Origin: Algoriphagus sediminis
GTDB taxonomy: Bacteria; Bacteroidota; Bacteroidia; Cytophagales; Cyclobacteriaceae
Length of the DNA stretch: 64,000 nt
Assembly: GCF_030403435.1 (NCBI RefSeq)
Contig: NZ_JAUEPH010000004.1
Span: 482,759 to 546,758 of the forward strand
Reading direction: 5' to 3'
Within the stretch, counting starts at the first letter, position 1. Each line of letters opens with the position of its first letter. Positions 47,827 to 56,777 of this stretch are shown here, piece after piece. The position numbers were made by a program, and so were the translations under genes. The notes under the pieces are model-generated. The model saw nothing but the letters and a program-made list of their open reading frames with translations, was not told the origin of the DNA and did not search any database.

Positions 47827-47834
47827 TATATTTG
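47827..47834 (+). promoter_or_regulatory. -7 box of queA
   Basis: Exact TAtaTTTG, 22 nt before the ATG at 47857. No clear -33 TTG. It lies in the 69-nt gap between the divergent menC and queA starts. Confidence 0.45.
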
Positions 47835-47856
47835 CAAGCCAAATGAAGGCTTAAAA

Positions 47857-49065
47857 ATGCAGATACCCAAAATTGACCTAAACGAATATCAGTATACCCT
47901 TCCTGAAACAAGGATTGCAAATCATCCTTTGCCCGAAAGAGATCATTCGAAATTATTGGAATATAAGAATGGAAGTATCAAGCATTTTCATTTTTATGAT
48001 TTACCAGAGCTACTACCGTCAGATTCTTTGCTGGTTTATAATGATACTAAAGTAATCCCAGCCAGATTAATCTTCCAAAAGGAAACGGGTGCTCGAATTG
48101 AAATTTTTTTGCTAAAGCCAATCAGTCCAAGTACTGTGATTCCTGAGGTTATGCTGGCAAAGGAGAAAGTGGCTTTTGAAACCATGATTGGCAACTTAAG
48201 AAAATGGAAAAATGATGAAATCTTAAGGGGGGATTTATTTATAGAGGATGAAAAGATATCCCTCTTTGCCAGATTACTTGACCGCGATTCCAAAATCGTC
48301 GAATTTGAATGGAGCGATTCAAACATTTCATTTGTAGATGTGGTGGAGGCCAGTGGAGAGGTACCACTTCCGCCCTACTTGAATCGGCAGGCGGAAGAAG
48401 ATGATAAGGAACGATATCAGACTATTTACTCAAAAAAAGAAGGAGCTGTAGCGGCCCCAACTGCAGGCTTGCACTTTACGGAAAAAGTATTCGATGAATT
48501 ATCAGCAAAGGGTATCGAAAAAACTCAACTAACTCTCCATGTCAGCGCTGGTACTTTTCAGCCTATCAAAGTGGATAAAGTTGAAAATCACCCCATGCAT
48601 AGCGAGCAGATTCTAGTCACTAAAGAAACCATTATCAAACTCCGAAAGTCTATTGGAAAAATAATAGCGGTAGGAACTACTTCAGTGAGGACCTTAGAAA
48701 GTATTTATTGGTATGGGGTGAAAATCCTGGAAAACCAAGGTGAGGAATTCCTGATTCCGAAGTTATTTCCGTACAAGGAGAGAAAAAAAATGCCTTCACC
48801 TTCAGAATCTTTGGATGCCGTTTTAGAATTTATGAATCGAATGGAGAAAGATGAGATAATGGGAAGTACAGAAATTTTCATATTTCCCGGTTATCATTAT
48901 CAGATGGTTAAGGCTTTAATTACTAATTTCCATCAGCCGGGATCAACTTTAATCTTACTCATTGCCACCATTTTAGGTGACGATTGGAAGAAAGTTTATG
49001 AAGTAGCGCTTGAGGAGGATTATCGGTTCTTGAGCTACGGTGACAGCAGTTTATTGTGGCTATAA
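47857..49065 (+). CDS. queA: tRNA preQ1(34) S-adenosylmethionine ribosyltransferase-isomerase
   Basis: Makes epoxyqueuosine in the wobble position of tRNAs with GUN anticodons, using the ribosyl group of AdoMet. The family blocks are present: LLVYNDTKVIPARL, PLPPYLNR, VAAPTAGLHFT, LHVSAGTFQPI, HPMHSEQ, VGTTSVRTLES and NFHQPGSTLILL. The 402-residue length is about 45 more than the E. coli enzyme; the extra segment lies between TLES and STEIFIFPG (about residues 290-335). Its stop lies 3 nt from the stop of the convergent LytTR gene. Confidence 0.96.
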   Translation: MQIPKIDLNEYQYTLPETRIANHPLPERDHSKLLEYKNGSIKHFHFYDLPELLPSDSLLVYNDTKVIPARLIFQKETGARIEIFLLKPISPSTVIPEVMLAKEKVAFETMIGNLRKWKNDEILRGDLFIEDEKISLFARLLDRDSKIVEFEWSDSNISFVDVVEASGEVPLPPYLNRQAEEDDKERYQTIYSKKEGAVAAPTAGLHFTEKVFDELSAKGIEKTQLTLHVSAGTFQPIKVDKVENHPMHSEQILVTKETIIKLRKSIGKIIAVGTTSVRTLESIYWYGVKILENQGEEFLIPKLFPYKERKKMPSPSESLDAVLEFMNRMEKDEIMGSTEIFIFPGYHYQMVKALITNFHQPGSTLILLIATILGDDWKKVYEVALEEDYRFLSYGDSSLLWL

Positions 49066-49068
49066 ATT

Positions 49069-49473
49069 TTAATCTGAGCTTGTTCCTAGCTTATTAATTC
49101 CCCCTATTAAATTCTGATAATAAGTTCGACCAACAGGAACCAAGTCTTCTGCTATTTTAACCTCTTTAACATTAATAGCAGCAATTTCATCCACCCGAAC
49201 GATGTAACTTTTATGAATGCGAATAAACTCTTTTTCGGGTAGTGCTGTCTCGAAATCTTTGAGGATGTTTCTCACAGAATATACTCCACCACGTGTTACT
49301 AGAGTCGTGTAGTTTCCGTCTCCTTTCAGCCAAAGAATATCACTATATTTTATTTTTATCAAGGAACCCGCATGCCTGATAAAAATTGCATCAGGAATTA
49401 GCACATTATCCTCTCTTGATTCCAACAATTCCTGAATTTCACTTCCACTTATTCTTTCTAATAAATCTTTCAT
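49069..49473 (-). CDS. Stand-alone LytTR DNA-binding protein
   Basis: A 134-residue protein consisting of little more than a LytTR-type DNA-binding domain: FIRHAGSLIKIKYSDILWLKGDGNYTTL, RIHKSYIVRVDEIAAI and LVPVGRTYYQNLIG are all typical. No receiver domain is present. The start at 49473 (MKDLLERISGSE) is chosen because the divergent lipoprotein gene starts at 49589 and its reading frame would overlap with a longer version; ATGs at 49626 and 49740 are further possible starts. The role is unknown, but LytTR proteins usually control export, adhesion or secreted factors. Confidence 0.8.
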   Translation of the reverse strand: MKDLLERISGSEIQELLESREDNVLIPDAIFIRHAGSLIKIKYSDILWLKGDGNYTTLVTRGGVYSVRNILKDFETALPEKEFIRIHKSYIVRVDEIAAINVKEVKIAEDLVPVGRTYYQNLIGGINKLGTSSD

Positions 49474-49588
49474 ACCTCTCTCTGTTTGCTGTTCAACTTT
49501 TTGTGCAATACCATTGTTTGTGATTCCCCAAAATTTCTTATCATCATTTATAAAAAGCGACTCTCCTTTGTGAGATAATTCACTCTTA

Positions 49589-51133
49589 ATGCCATTCAGA
49601 AAAAAATTCTTTCTAGGACTGATCATTTGCTGGGTTTTCTTCGCATGCAATGAGGATGACCCGCTGCCAAAGGATACCAGCTTAGTCAGAATCGAAAGCT
49701 TACTTTTTGACTTTCCTCCCGAGGACCTTAATTCACGCAAACTTGATTTACTTTCCTGGACTCATGTCTTAGAAAATGAAATTGATATCAATTTTCGAAA
49801 CATGGACAGCGGTGAAGTCTATACCATTCTGTTGGACAATGGGAATTTCCCATCTGAAGAAATCGCCCTCCCTTTTGGCTCCTATGAAATAACCGGTGAA
49901 AGTCCAGGTGGACTGGTTTCAGAAACCTTACCATTTTATGTTAATGAAAGGAGGCAAATAATTACAGAGAAAACTCTCCTATCCTTACCAGCAGAAACAA
50001 AACATGGCCTTTTCACTTTAAATCGAGCGGAAGTCAAGGATCAACCAAAATTATCTGTTAGCGATTCGTACACCTTATTCCAAACACAGGAATTTTACTA
50101 TTTCTACTGCGAGTTTGATCAAGATTATAACCTTCTTCTATCCCCTTTAGAAAGCCCTGTATCCTTCGAATATAATTGGAGCTCACTTCCACTAGAACAT
50201 CATCATTTAAACCTCGAAAGGGAGGGCGAGGAACCCGATCTGATCCGATTTGAAACACCCAGTTTCACGTATAATGAGTCTGTAATAGATATTGACTCTG
50301 AAGGGTTTCCTACTTCATTGACCTATAAAAAAATAGCTGATTTAGGAGCTTCTCAAGCTGAGAATTCTGGCTTAGCCTATTTTGATGGAAGATTATTCTC
50401 AATAAATGATGGTGGAAATTCCTCCGAGGTATTTGAAATCAATCCGAAAAGCGGTGAGGTAATTCGATCCATAACTTTGGCTAATGTTTCTAACATCGAT
50501 TGGGAAGATTTGGCACAAAGTGATTCCCATTTATTCATAGGAGATTTTGGCAACAACAATGGTACAAGGCAGGATTTGAGAATTCTTAGTGTCCCTTGGG
50601 AAGAAATCCTGATCAAGGATGAAACTCAGGCTGAAGTGCTTCCATTTAAGTATGAGAATCAGTCAGACTTCTCAGGACAAAACCCCAATCACGATTTTGA
50701 CTGTGAAGCTTTCATTTATGAAAATGGCCAATTCCGCCTTTTTACAAAAAATAAAAGCAATAGGGAAACCTATCATTATATACTTGAAGAAAACAGTACA
50801 AATGGGGTAGCGATAAAAATCGGAAGCATTGACACGAAAGGCCAGGTGACCGGGGCAAGCCTTAACGATCAAAATGAATTGATCCTAATCGGTTACAACC
50901 TTGATGGCTTTGAGTCAGATACATTTATTTGGGAAACTAAAACCTTTTCAAACGACATGTTGGGAAAAAATGGCCGAAGGTATAGTTTGGGAAGCCCCTT
51001 AAATTTGGGGCAAAATGAAGGAGTCATTCACACTGGACCCAGCAGCATTCTAATTTCTGCAGAAGGTATAAATTCCGGTGTCCTTCAGTTGAATCCAAAC
51101 CTGGTAAAGACAAAACTCCCTGAAACAAATTAA
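49589..51133 (+). CDS. Lipoprotein with beta-propeller-like C-terminal part
   Basis: A 514-residue protein with an N-terminal lipid-anchor signal (MPFRKKFFLGLIICWVFFAC, Cys20) followed by NEDD. Acidic residues right after the cysteine resemble the signal for surface export of lipoproteins in this phylum. Residues about 30-230 look like two beta-sandwich domains. From about 235 a propeller-like part starts (SGLAYFDGRLFSINDGG, DWEDLAQSDSHLFIGDFGNN, GASLNDQNELILIGYN). I cannot name the family. It lies between a LytTR regulator and a PAS protein, and its TAA stop interlocks with the stop of the latter. Confidence 0.78.
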   Translation: MPFRKKFFLGLIICWVFFACNEDDPLPKDTSLVRIESLLFDFPPEDLNSRKLDLLSWTHVLENEIDINFRNMDSGEVYTILLDNGNFPSEEIALPFGSYEITGESPGGLVSETLPFYVNERRQIITEKTLLSLPAETKHGLFTLNRAEVKDQPKLSVSDSYTLFQTQEFYYFYCEFDQDYNLLLSPLESPVSFEYNWSSLPLEHHHLNLEREGEEPDLIRFETPSFTYNESVIDIDSEGFPTSLTYKKIADLGASQAENSGLAYFDGRLFSINDGGNSSEVFEINPKSGEVIRSITLANVSNIDWEDLAQSDSHLFIGDFGNNNGTRQDLRILSVPWEEILIKDETQAEVLPFKYENQSDFSGQNPNHDFDCEAFIYENGQFRLFTKNKSNRETYHYILEENSTNGVAIKIGSIDTKGQVTGASLNDQNELILIGYNLDGFESDTFIWETKTFSNDMLGKNGRRYSLGSPLNLGQNEGVIHTGPSSILISAEGINSGVLQLNPNLVKTKLPETN

Positions 51134-52374
51134 TCCAGCGAACTTAATTTTTTGGCATTTTTCCTAATCACTTGGTCAAGTTCATTTGCCAAGGGTTTGA
51201 GGTGGGAGAAGTATTTTTTATTCTCAGGATCTAATTGATCAGAGTCAATCAAATCAAGCAGGCCCAACATCGATGAAAGAGGAGACCTGAGAATATAGGA
51301 TGGCTTCAAAGCTACTTCCTTGAGTTTCTTGTTTTCGAGTTTTAATCGCATCAACTCCTCTGGCTCATTTGAATCATGCGCTTGGACTAAAATTAAGGTA
51401 TATCCTGCATTTTCAATTTCCACAGAAGCCATTGAAAAATGTATAGTTTTGGTCTTTTGATCCTCCTCGGATAGAGATAAGCTATACTTTGCAAAACGAT
51501 TTGAAAGGCATAGACTGAAGCTTTGTTCAAACTCTTCCCCACCTATCTCAAATTTCTTCCCTTCTCTTGTATTTTGACCATTAATCTTTGGGGAAAATCT
51601 TTTTGCTTTTTGGTTCTGCTGAATTAAAATGCCATCCTGATCGAGAATCCATACCGGTAATGGAATAGACTCGAGTTGAAGTTTTGAGAGGAAATCAGGA
51701 GTAGTGGGCTTCCCCTTGCGCTTGATGAAACAAATACTCATTTCATCCTGCTCCTTTATAGAAATCACTTCAAACCTCCCCATCTTCAAATCGAGATCAA
51801 ACCTATTGTATTTGTTCTCGGAGAAAAAATCAGCGAGCCTTGCTGATGGACTTAAAAAATCTCTAAAGTCCTGTCCCAGAACATCATCAATATTAAGTCC
51901 CATGTAGGCTAGTTTTTCCTTATCCCCTTTGATCACCTTCCATTCCCTATTAAGAGTAAGGTTGGCTTGAGCTAACAAATCCAAAAATCCGGAATACTGT
52001 CTTGACTCAGACATTAAATCTAAATTCACACCTATCCCAACCATTCCCATCAAATCCATCTCCTTATCCGTTAGGACCGAAAACTCCCAAACAAGACTTT
52101 CAATCTGGCCTTGCTCTAATTTCAATTCTAAAACCGCATTAAAATTTTCTTTTGGTGAAAGCATTGAGTTTTCAAGAACCTCCTCAAACTTCAATTCAGA
52201 TTTTATGGAAAGAAAATTTCCAAAATGGTCTCCAACAGAAATAGAATACGAAGATAAAAATGAGTCATTTCCCTGCAGCACATTGCCATCGACGTCCAAT
52301 ACCACCAATTTAAATAACTCTGAACCCCTTAGAAAACCGGGGATTATCTGGTCAATATTTGAAAGACTAATCAT
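51130..52374 (-). CDS. PAS protein with degenerate histidine-kinase dimerisation helix
   Basis: A 414-residue soluble protein with PAS-like repeats (about residues 20-130, 140-225, 240-330) and a C-terminal segment that matches the dimerisation/phosphoacceptor helices of PAS kinases in this phylum: LKEVALKPSYILRSPLSSMLGLLDLI, then ELDQVIRKNAKKL. The histidine expected in S-H-x-x-R is Tyr360 (codon TAT, one transition from CAT). The protein ends right after the second helix, so there is no ATP-binding domain. It therefore cannot act as a kinase by itself and may be a sensor, a dimer partner of another kinase, or a regulator that binds rather than phosphorylates. Confidence 0.83.
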   Translation of the reverse strand: MISLSNIDQIIPGFLRGSELFKLVVLDVDGNVLQGNDSFLSSYSISVGDHFGNFLSIKSELKFEEVLENSMLSPKENFNAVLELKLEQGQIESLVWEFSVLTDKEMDLMGMVGIGVNLDLMSESRQYSGFLDLLAQANLTLNREWKVIKGDKEKLAYMGLNIDDVLGQDFRDFLSPSARLADFFSENKYNRFDLDLKMGRFEVISIKEQDEMSICFIKRKGKPTTPDFLSKLQLESIPLPVWILDQDGILIQQNQKAKRFSPKINGQNTREGKKFEIGGEEFEQSFSLCLSNRFAKYSLSLSEEDQKTKTIHFSMASVEIENAGYTLILVQAHDSNEPEELMRLKLENKKLKEVALKPSYILRSPLSSMLGLLDLIDSDQLDPENKKYFSHLKPLANELDQVIRKNAKKLSSLD

Positions 52375-52534
52375 GGTAAGGATAGAACAAGTCCGAATCG
52401 AAGGGACTTTCCAAATCGAAAGGTTGAAAAAATATTCTAAAATAAAAAGCTATTTTTTCGAATAATTATTAGCTTAAAACTTATTTTTCAGAATTTATTA
52501 CTGTTTGAAGTAAAGAAAAAGTACATAAACAAAC

Positions 52535-52568
52535 AAAAAATGCTTTTCATCACTGAAAAGCATTTTTT
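52535..52568 (-). terminator. Terminator after the 81-residue protein gene
   Basis: Perfect 15-bp stem (52535-52549 with 52554-52568, loop TCAC) followed on the minus strand by a T-rich tract, 17 nt after the stop at 52586. Confidence 0.88.
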
Positions 52569-52585
52569 CAATCAACTAAAAAAAA

Positions 52586-52831
52586 TTAAACTCGACTCAT
52601 AAAAAATTCATCGTAATCAATCTCTTTAATCAGCAATAGTAAAGCATCAGCATATTCCTGCTTACATGTGGTCACCTTGTATGGAAAATTAAAATCATCT
52701 GTTTTTTCTATTCTTAGGGAGCCAAAAAGCCTAATCAACTCAATTTCAGAGTCACATTTAATCACCACACAACTTGATTGAGCACATGGTTTCTCAATTA
52801 GAATGGATGAAGACTTGGTTTGGATATGCAT
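52586..52831 (-). CDS. Small protein of unknown function
   Basis: An 81-residue protein without signal peptide or membrane span. Sequence has an alternating strand pattern (CVVIKCDSEIELIRLFGSL, then KVTTCKQEYADALLLLIKEIDYDEFF) and three cysteines. I do not recognise the family. Coding status is supported by a strong dedicated terminator just downstream. A second hairpin lies 41 nt upstream of its ATG and could affect expression. Confidence 0.6.
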   Translation of the reverse strand: MHIQTKSSSILIEKPCAQSSCVVIKCDSEIELIRLFGSLRIEKTDDFNFPYKVTTCKQEYADALLLLIKEIDYDEFFMSRV

Positions 52832-52871
52832 GACAGCTGGTTTTCGTTAAAACTAATAAAAAGGAGTTTCG

Positions 52872-52899
52872 AAAAAATACCCAGCACTGGGTATTTTTT
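52872..52899. terminator. Orphan terminator-like hairpin
   Basis: Perfect 12-bp stem AAAAAATACCCA/TGGGTATTTTTT with loop GCAC. No gene ends here: the 81-residue gene (minus) starts 41 nt to the left and the tRNAs (plus) start to the right. It may be an attenuator before the small gene or end an unrecognised RNA. Confidence 0.55.
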
Positions 52900-52982
52900 G
52901 GAGATTATATGGCAGAATAAATATTTTATGAAAAATATCTTCAAGCTATTGAATCCGTTTTTTATTCTCAGGGCAATTCCTA

Positions 52983-52990
52983 TATATTTG
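52983..52990 (+). promoter_or_regulatory. -7 box of the tRNA operon
   Basis: Exact TAtaTTTG, 19 nt before the first base of tRNA-Ser. The -33 region has TTTTTT instead of a clean TTG. Confidence 0.55.
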
Positions 52991-53008
52991 CACTTCCAAA
53001 ACGCAAAC

Positions 53009-53097
53009 AGAGAGTTGGGTGAGTGGCTTAAACCAGCAGTTTGCTAAACTGTCGTACGGGTCAAACCGTACCGGGGGTTCGAATCCCCCACTCTCTG
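53009..53097 (+). tRNA. tRNA-Ser (anticodon GCT)
   Basis: A class II tRNA of 89 nt. Acceptor arms AGAGAGT and ACTCTCT pair fully with discriminator G; the D stem is GGT/ACC; the anticodon arm is GCAGT-TTGCTAA-ACTGT with anticodon GCT, which reads AGC and AGT. The long variable arm (GTACGG/CCGTAC) and T arm GGGGG-TTCGAAT-CCCCC are typical of serine tRNAs. CCA is not encoded. It is transcribed with tRNA-Pro 11 nt downstream. Confidence 0.95.
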
Positions 53098-53108
53098 CTG
53101 ATTTGGAT

Positions 53109-53182
53109 CGGGGTGTAGCGTAGCCCGGTATCGCGCCTGCTTTGGGAGCAGGAGGTCGTAGGTTCGAATCCTGCCACCCCGA
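53109..53182 (+). tRNA. tRNA-Pro (anticodon TGG)
   Basis: A 74-nt tRNA. Acceptor CGGGGTG/CACCCCG with discriminator A; anticodon arm CCTGC-TTTGGGA-GCAGG with anticodon TGG; T arm GTAGG-TTCGAAT-CCTGC (one G-U pair). The C1-G72 pair fits proline tRNA identity. CCA is not encoded. Confidence 0.95.
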
Positions 53183-53187
53183 CAAAA

Positions 53188-53216
53188 AGCCTTCGATTTT
53201 CTCGAAGGCTTTTTTT
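53188..53216 (+). terminator. Terminator of the tRNA pair
   Basis: Nine-base-pair stem AGCCTTCGA/TCGAAGGCT with loop TTTTC, followed by seven T. Confidence 0.92.
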
Positions 53217-53387
53217 ATTTACCCCGTCGTGATTTTAATATTCCAACAGCTTTATAGTCCCTTCCTATATTCATCAAATTAGGGAGGGAAACTTCAATAA
53301 TCCTAAATCCATTTTTTGAGTATATTGACCTCTTTACTAAGGCTTTTCTGAATTCCTTTATGGGAGGAGTTTAATAATTAGGATTAG

Positions 53388-56300
53388 ATGGAATATTTAG
53401 AGATTGAAGGAGAAGGTTTTTTTAAAATTTCAGATGTAGACCAGTTAAGACCTTTCTTTATGAGCATTGTCAGTGATTCAGATCATTGGCTTTTTATATC
53501 CAGCACTGGAGGATTAACCGCCGGACGAAGAAATAATCAACACTCTCTTTTCCCATACTATTCAGATGATAAGATTACAGAGTCATTTGAGCACACTGGT
53601 AGTAAAACTGTTCTTAAGGTCCGTCAAATTGAACACACTAAATGTTGGGAGCCGTTTTCTGAACTTTATACAGGAGTTTATCAGATTCGAAGAAACCTAT
53701 ATAAAAATGAGTTGGGGAATAAGATCATTTTTGAAGAAATCAATGCAGACTTGGGGCTTACCTTTGAATATTCCTGGAGAAGCAGTGATGAATTTGGTTT
53801 TGTCAAAACCTCAAAAATCAGCAATCACTCTGGCAAAACTGTACAGCTCGAGATACTAGATGGGATTCAAAACATCCTTCCCCATGGAGTAGATCCTGAC
53901 CTCCAGCAGACCAGTAGTAACCTTATTGATGCCTACAAAAAGTGTGAACTCTCTGCAGAAAGCAATTTGGGGGTTTTCAGCCTAAGTGCTATCATAGTTG
54001 ACAAGGCAGAACCTAGTGAAGCACTTAAGGCTAATGTGGTTTGGCAGACTGGATTGAATCCTGAAAATATTCTGATCTCATCCTTACAACTTAAAAATTT
54101 TCGCCAAGGAAGGCATATTCACTCTGAAAGGGACATCAGAGCAGAAAGAGGAGCCTATTTCACTCATTCAAAATTGGAGCTTTCGCCAAAGGAAAATAAA
54201 ATTTGGTATACTGTCGCCAATGTAAGTCAAGGTCCATCACAAGTAGTCAATCTTAGCGAATACATCAAGGAGACCTCAGATATTTCTACCGATTTGGAAA
54301 GAAGTATTTTGGAGGGAACAGAAAACCTTAAAAGGCTGACATATTCAGCTGATGGTTCACAATTAACATCAGATAAAAGACGGGATGCACGTCATTTTGC
54401 CAATACCATGTTTAACATCATGCGTGGTGGAATTTTTGATGACAACTATTTCTTAGAAAAAGGTGACTTCGTTCCTTACATTAAAAAGGCAAGTAAAAAG
54501 GTTTTTGAAGAGCAAAAAGCCATTTTAAATAGTCTTCCTAAGAAGGTTAGCCTTCAACAAATCAAAGAACTTACGGAAAATTCTACAGATCCAGATTTCA
54601 TTCGATTAGCAGTAGAATATTTACCTCTTAAATTTAGCCGAAGGCATGGGGACCCAAGTCGTCCTTGGAATAAGTTCTCAATAAATATCAAAACTGATGA
54701 GGGAAAAAAAGTATTAGACTATCAGGGTAATTGGAGGGATATTTTTCAAAACTGGGAGGCTTTGGCTCACTCCTACCCGGAGTTTATTCAAGGGATGATT
54801 TACAAATTCCTCAATGCTTCCACATTCGATGGCTATAATCCATATCGATTAACAAAGGATGGTTTTGATTGGGAAACTATCGAGCCTGATGACCCTTGGT
54901 CCTATATAGGTTATTGGGGCGATCATCAATTGATCTACTTACTTAAATTTCTTGAATTCTCGGAAAAGCATTTTGAAGGTGAGCTTTCAAAATTATTTAC
55001 CCAGGAAATCTTCGTCTATGCGAATGTTCCATACAAGATTAAGTCATTTTCTGAAATCTATGATAACTCCAAGGATACTATAATCTTTGATGAAGATTCA
55101 GATAAGGCCATCAGGGAACTTCGGGGAAAGATAGGTGCAGACGGAGCCCTGCTTTATAACAATGCTGGAGATATTCACAGGGTTAATTTCTTGGAAAAGA
55201 TTTTGGCCACCCTGTTGGCCAAGACATCAAATTTGATCCCAGAAGGTGGAATCTGGATGAATACCCAACGGCCAGAATGGAACGATGCCAACAATGCATT
55301 GGTAGGTAATGGTATTTCTATGGTGACCTTGTACTACATGAAGCGCTTCAATTCATTCCTGACAAGGCTTCTCGAGAAAAGCAATTTTGAGGGTATAAAT
55401 GTTTCCTCTGAATTGTCCGACTTCTTTGATTCAATTACTAAAGGATTGGATTCTTTCAGACCTTTAATAGATGTGGGTTTCTCAGATTCCGATCGAAAGA
55501 AATTTATAAGTAACCTTGGAACAGCCGGAGACAATTATCGAAGCTCTATTTATAACGAGGGTTTCAGGGGTCCAAAGAGTGAAATCACCAAGAATAAGTT
55601 GATTTCTTTTTGTGAAAACCTTACAGACTATCTTGATCACTCGATCCGAAGGAATGAAAGATCAGATGGTATGTATCATTCATACAACTTACTCGAAAAG
55701 AATGAAGATGGCGTAGGTATTGGTCGTCTTAGTGTTATGTTGGAAGGACAAGTGGCAGTTTTAAGTTCAGGATTTCTAAGCCCTAAGCAGTCATTAAAAC
55801 TCCTAGATTCTCTTCGAGAGAGTGCTTTGTACAGGAAAGACCAAAACACCTATATTCTTTACCCAAACAAGATTTTACCACAATTCTTAGATAGAAACGT
55901 AATTCCTCCTTCCTCTGTAAAAAAATCCATTCTATTTTCCGAAATGCTGGAAAATGGAAACACCCAAATTATTGAAAAGGATAAAAAAGGAGATTTTCAT
56001 TTTAATGGAAACTTCAACAATGTCAATAGTCTGTACGCTAGCTTTGAAAAACTTGATGATCAGTACAAAGAGCTAGCCTCAAAAGAAAAACATCTTTTGG
56101 GGGAAATTTTCGAAGAAGTCTTTAACCATAAAGAATTCACCGGTAGGTCAGGTACATTTTATGGATATGAGGGTCTGGGATCTATTTATTGGCATATGGT
56201 GTCGAAATTGGCCTTGGCCGTTCAAGAGACCTATTTTAGAGCACAGGGAGAAAAAATTGACCCAGAGACTTTACAAGGCTTAAAGCATCATTACTATCAG

Positions 56301-56777
56301 GTCATGGAAGGTATAGGCCTGCATAAGGACCCAAAATTGTATGGAGCATTTCCGACTGACCCCTATTCACATACTCCATTAGGTAAAGGAGCTCAACAAC
56401 CTGGTATGACAGGACAAGTGAAGGAAGATGTATTGACAAGGTTTGGAGAACTAGGTGTATTTATCAAGGATAATAAAATCCATTTCAATCCTTTACTCTT
56501 GTCGAAAAGTGAATTTTTAAATCATTCATCATCCTTCGAATATCTTACTTTAGGAGGGGAATTCAAGAACATAGAACTACCAGAAGGCTCCTTAGCCTTT
56601 ACTTATTGCCAAATACCAATTCTCTATAAATTGGGGAATGAAAATCAAATTTCAATAACCATGTCCAAAGGAGGACAGAAAATCTTAAAAGATCTTTCCT
56701 TGGGTGAGGACTTGAGCAAATCAATATTTGAAAGAAATGGAGAAGTTGAAAAGATTACTGTTTCTATCAGGGTGTAA
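53388..56777 (+). CDS. GH94-like glycoside phosphorylase (cellobiose/beta-oligoglucan phosphorylase type)
   Basis: A 1129-residue cytosolic protein (no signal peptide). The N-terminal beta-sandwich starts with GLTAGRRNNQHSLFPYYSDDKI, and the C-terminal (alpha/alpha)6 part includes PEWNDANNALVGNG at about residue 629; Asp633 in WND is the likely general acid, like the DWND site of cellobiose phosphorylases. The size and this motif resemble 1,2-beta-oligoglucan phosphorylases of GH94, which release glucose 1-phosphate from sophoro-oligosaccharides. The substrate is inferred, not shown. Its end overlaps the next glycosidase gene by 41 nt; a sugar symporter follows. Confidence 0.78.
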   Translation: MEYLEIEGEGFFKISDVDQLRPFFMSIVSDSDHWLFISSTGGLTAGRRNNQHSLFPYYSDDKITESFEHTGSKTVLKVRQIEHTKCWEPFSELYTGVYQIRRNLYKNELGNKIIFEEINADLGLTFEYSWRSSDEFGFVKTSKISNHSGKTVQLEILDGIQNILPHGVDPDLQQTSSNLIDAYKKCELSAESNLGVFSLSAIIVDKAEPSEALKANVVWQTGLNPENILISSLQLKNFRQGRHIHSERDIRAERGAYFTHSKLELSPKENKIWYTVANVSQGPSQVVNLSEYIKETSDISTDLERSILEGTENLKRLTYSADGSQLTSDKRRDARHFANTMFNIMRGGIFDDNYFLEKGDFVPYIKKASKKVFEEQKAILNSLPKKVSLQQIKELTENSTDPDFIRLAVEYLPLKFSRRHGDPSRPWNKFSINIKTDEGKKVLDYQGNWRDIFQNWEALAHSYPEFIQGMIYKFLNASTFDGYNPYRLTKDGFDWETIEPDDPWSYIGYWGDHQLIYLLKFLEFSEKHFEGELSKLFTQEIFVYANVPYKIKSFSEIYDNSKDTIIFDEDSDKAIRELRGKIGADGALLYNNAGDIHRVNFLEKILATLLAKTSNLIPEGGIWMNTQRPEWNDANNALVGNGISMVTLYYMKRFNSFLTRLLEKSNFEGINVSSELSDFFDSITKGLDSFRPLIDVGFSDSDRKKFISNLGTAGDNYRSSIYNEGFRGPKSEITKNKLISFCENLTDYLDHSIRRNERSDGMYHSYNLLEKNEDGVGIGRLSVMLEGQVAVLSSGFLSPKQSLKLLDSLRESALYRKDQNTYILYPNKILPQFLDRNVIPPSSVKKSILFSEMLENGNTQIIEKDKKGDFHFNGNFNNVNSLYASFEKLDDQYKELASKEKHLLGEIFEEVFNHKEFTGRSGTFYGYEGLGSIYWHMVSKLALAVQETYFRAQGEKIDPETLQGLKHHYYQVMEGIGLHKDPKLYGAFPTDPYSHTPLGKGAQQPGMTGQVKEDVLTRFGELGVFIKDNKIHFNPLLLSKSEFLNHSSSFEYLTLGGEFKNIELPEGSLAFTYCQIPILYKLGNENQISITMSKGGQKILKDLSLGEDLSKSIFERNGEVEKITVSIRV

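Noticed and set aside
53009..53182. Integration site at the tRNA genes
   Set aside because: No integrase gene and no repeat of the tRNA 3' ends found downstream in the window.
52946..53185. Minus-strand reading frame of 79 codons with the SGWQDSNLRPPAPKAGAIPGYA pattern
   Set aside because: This is the well-known false translation of tRNA genes on the opposite strand; two tRNAs explain the sequence.
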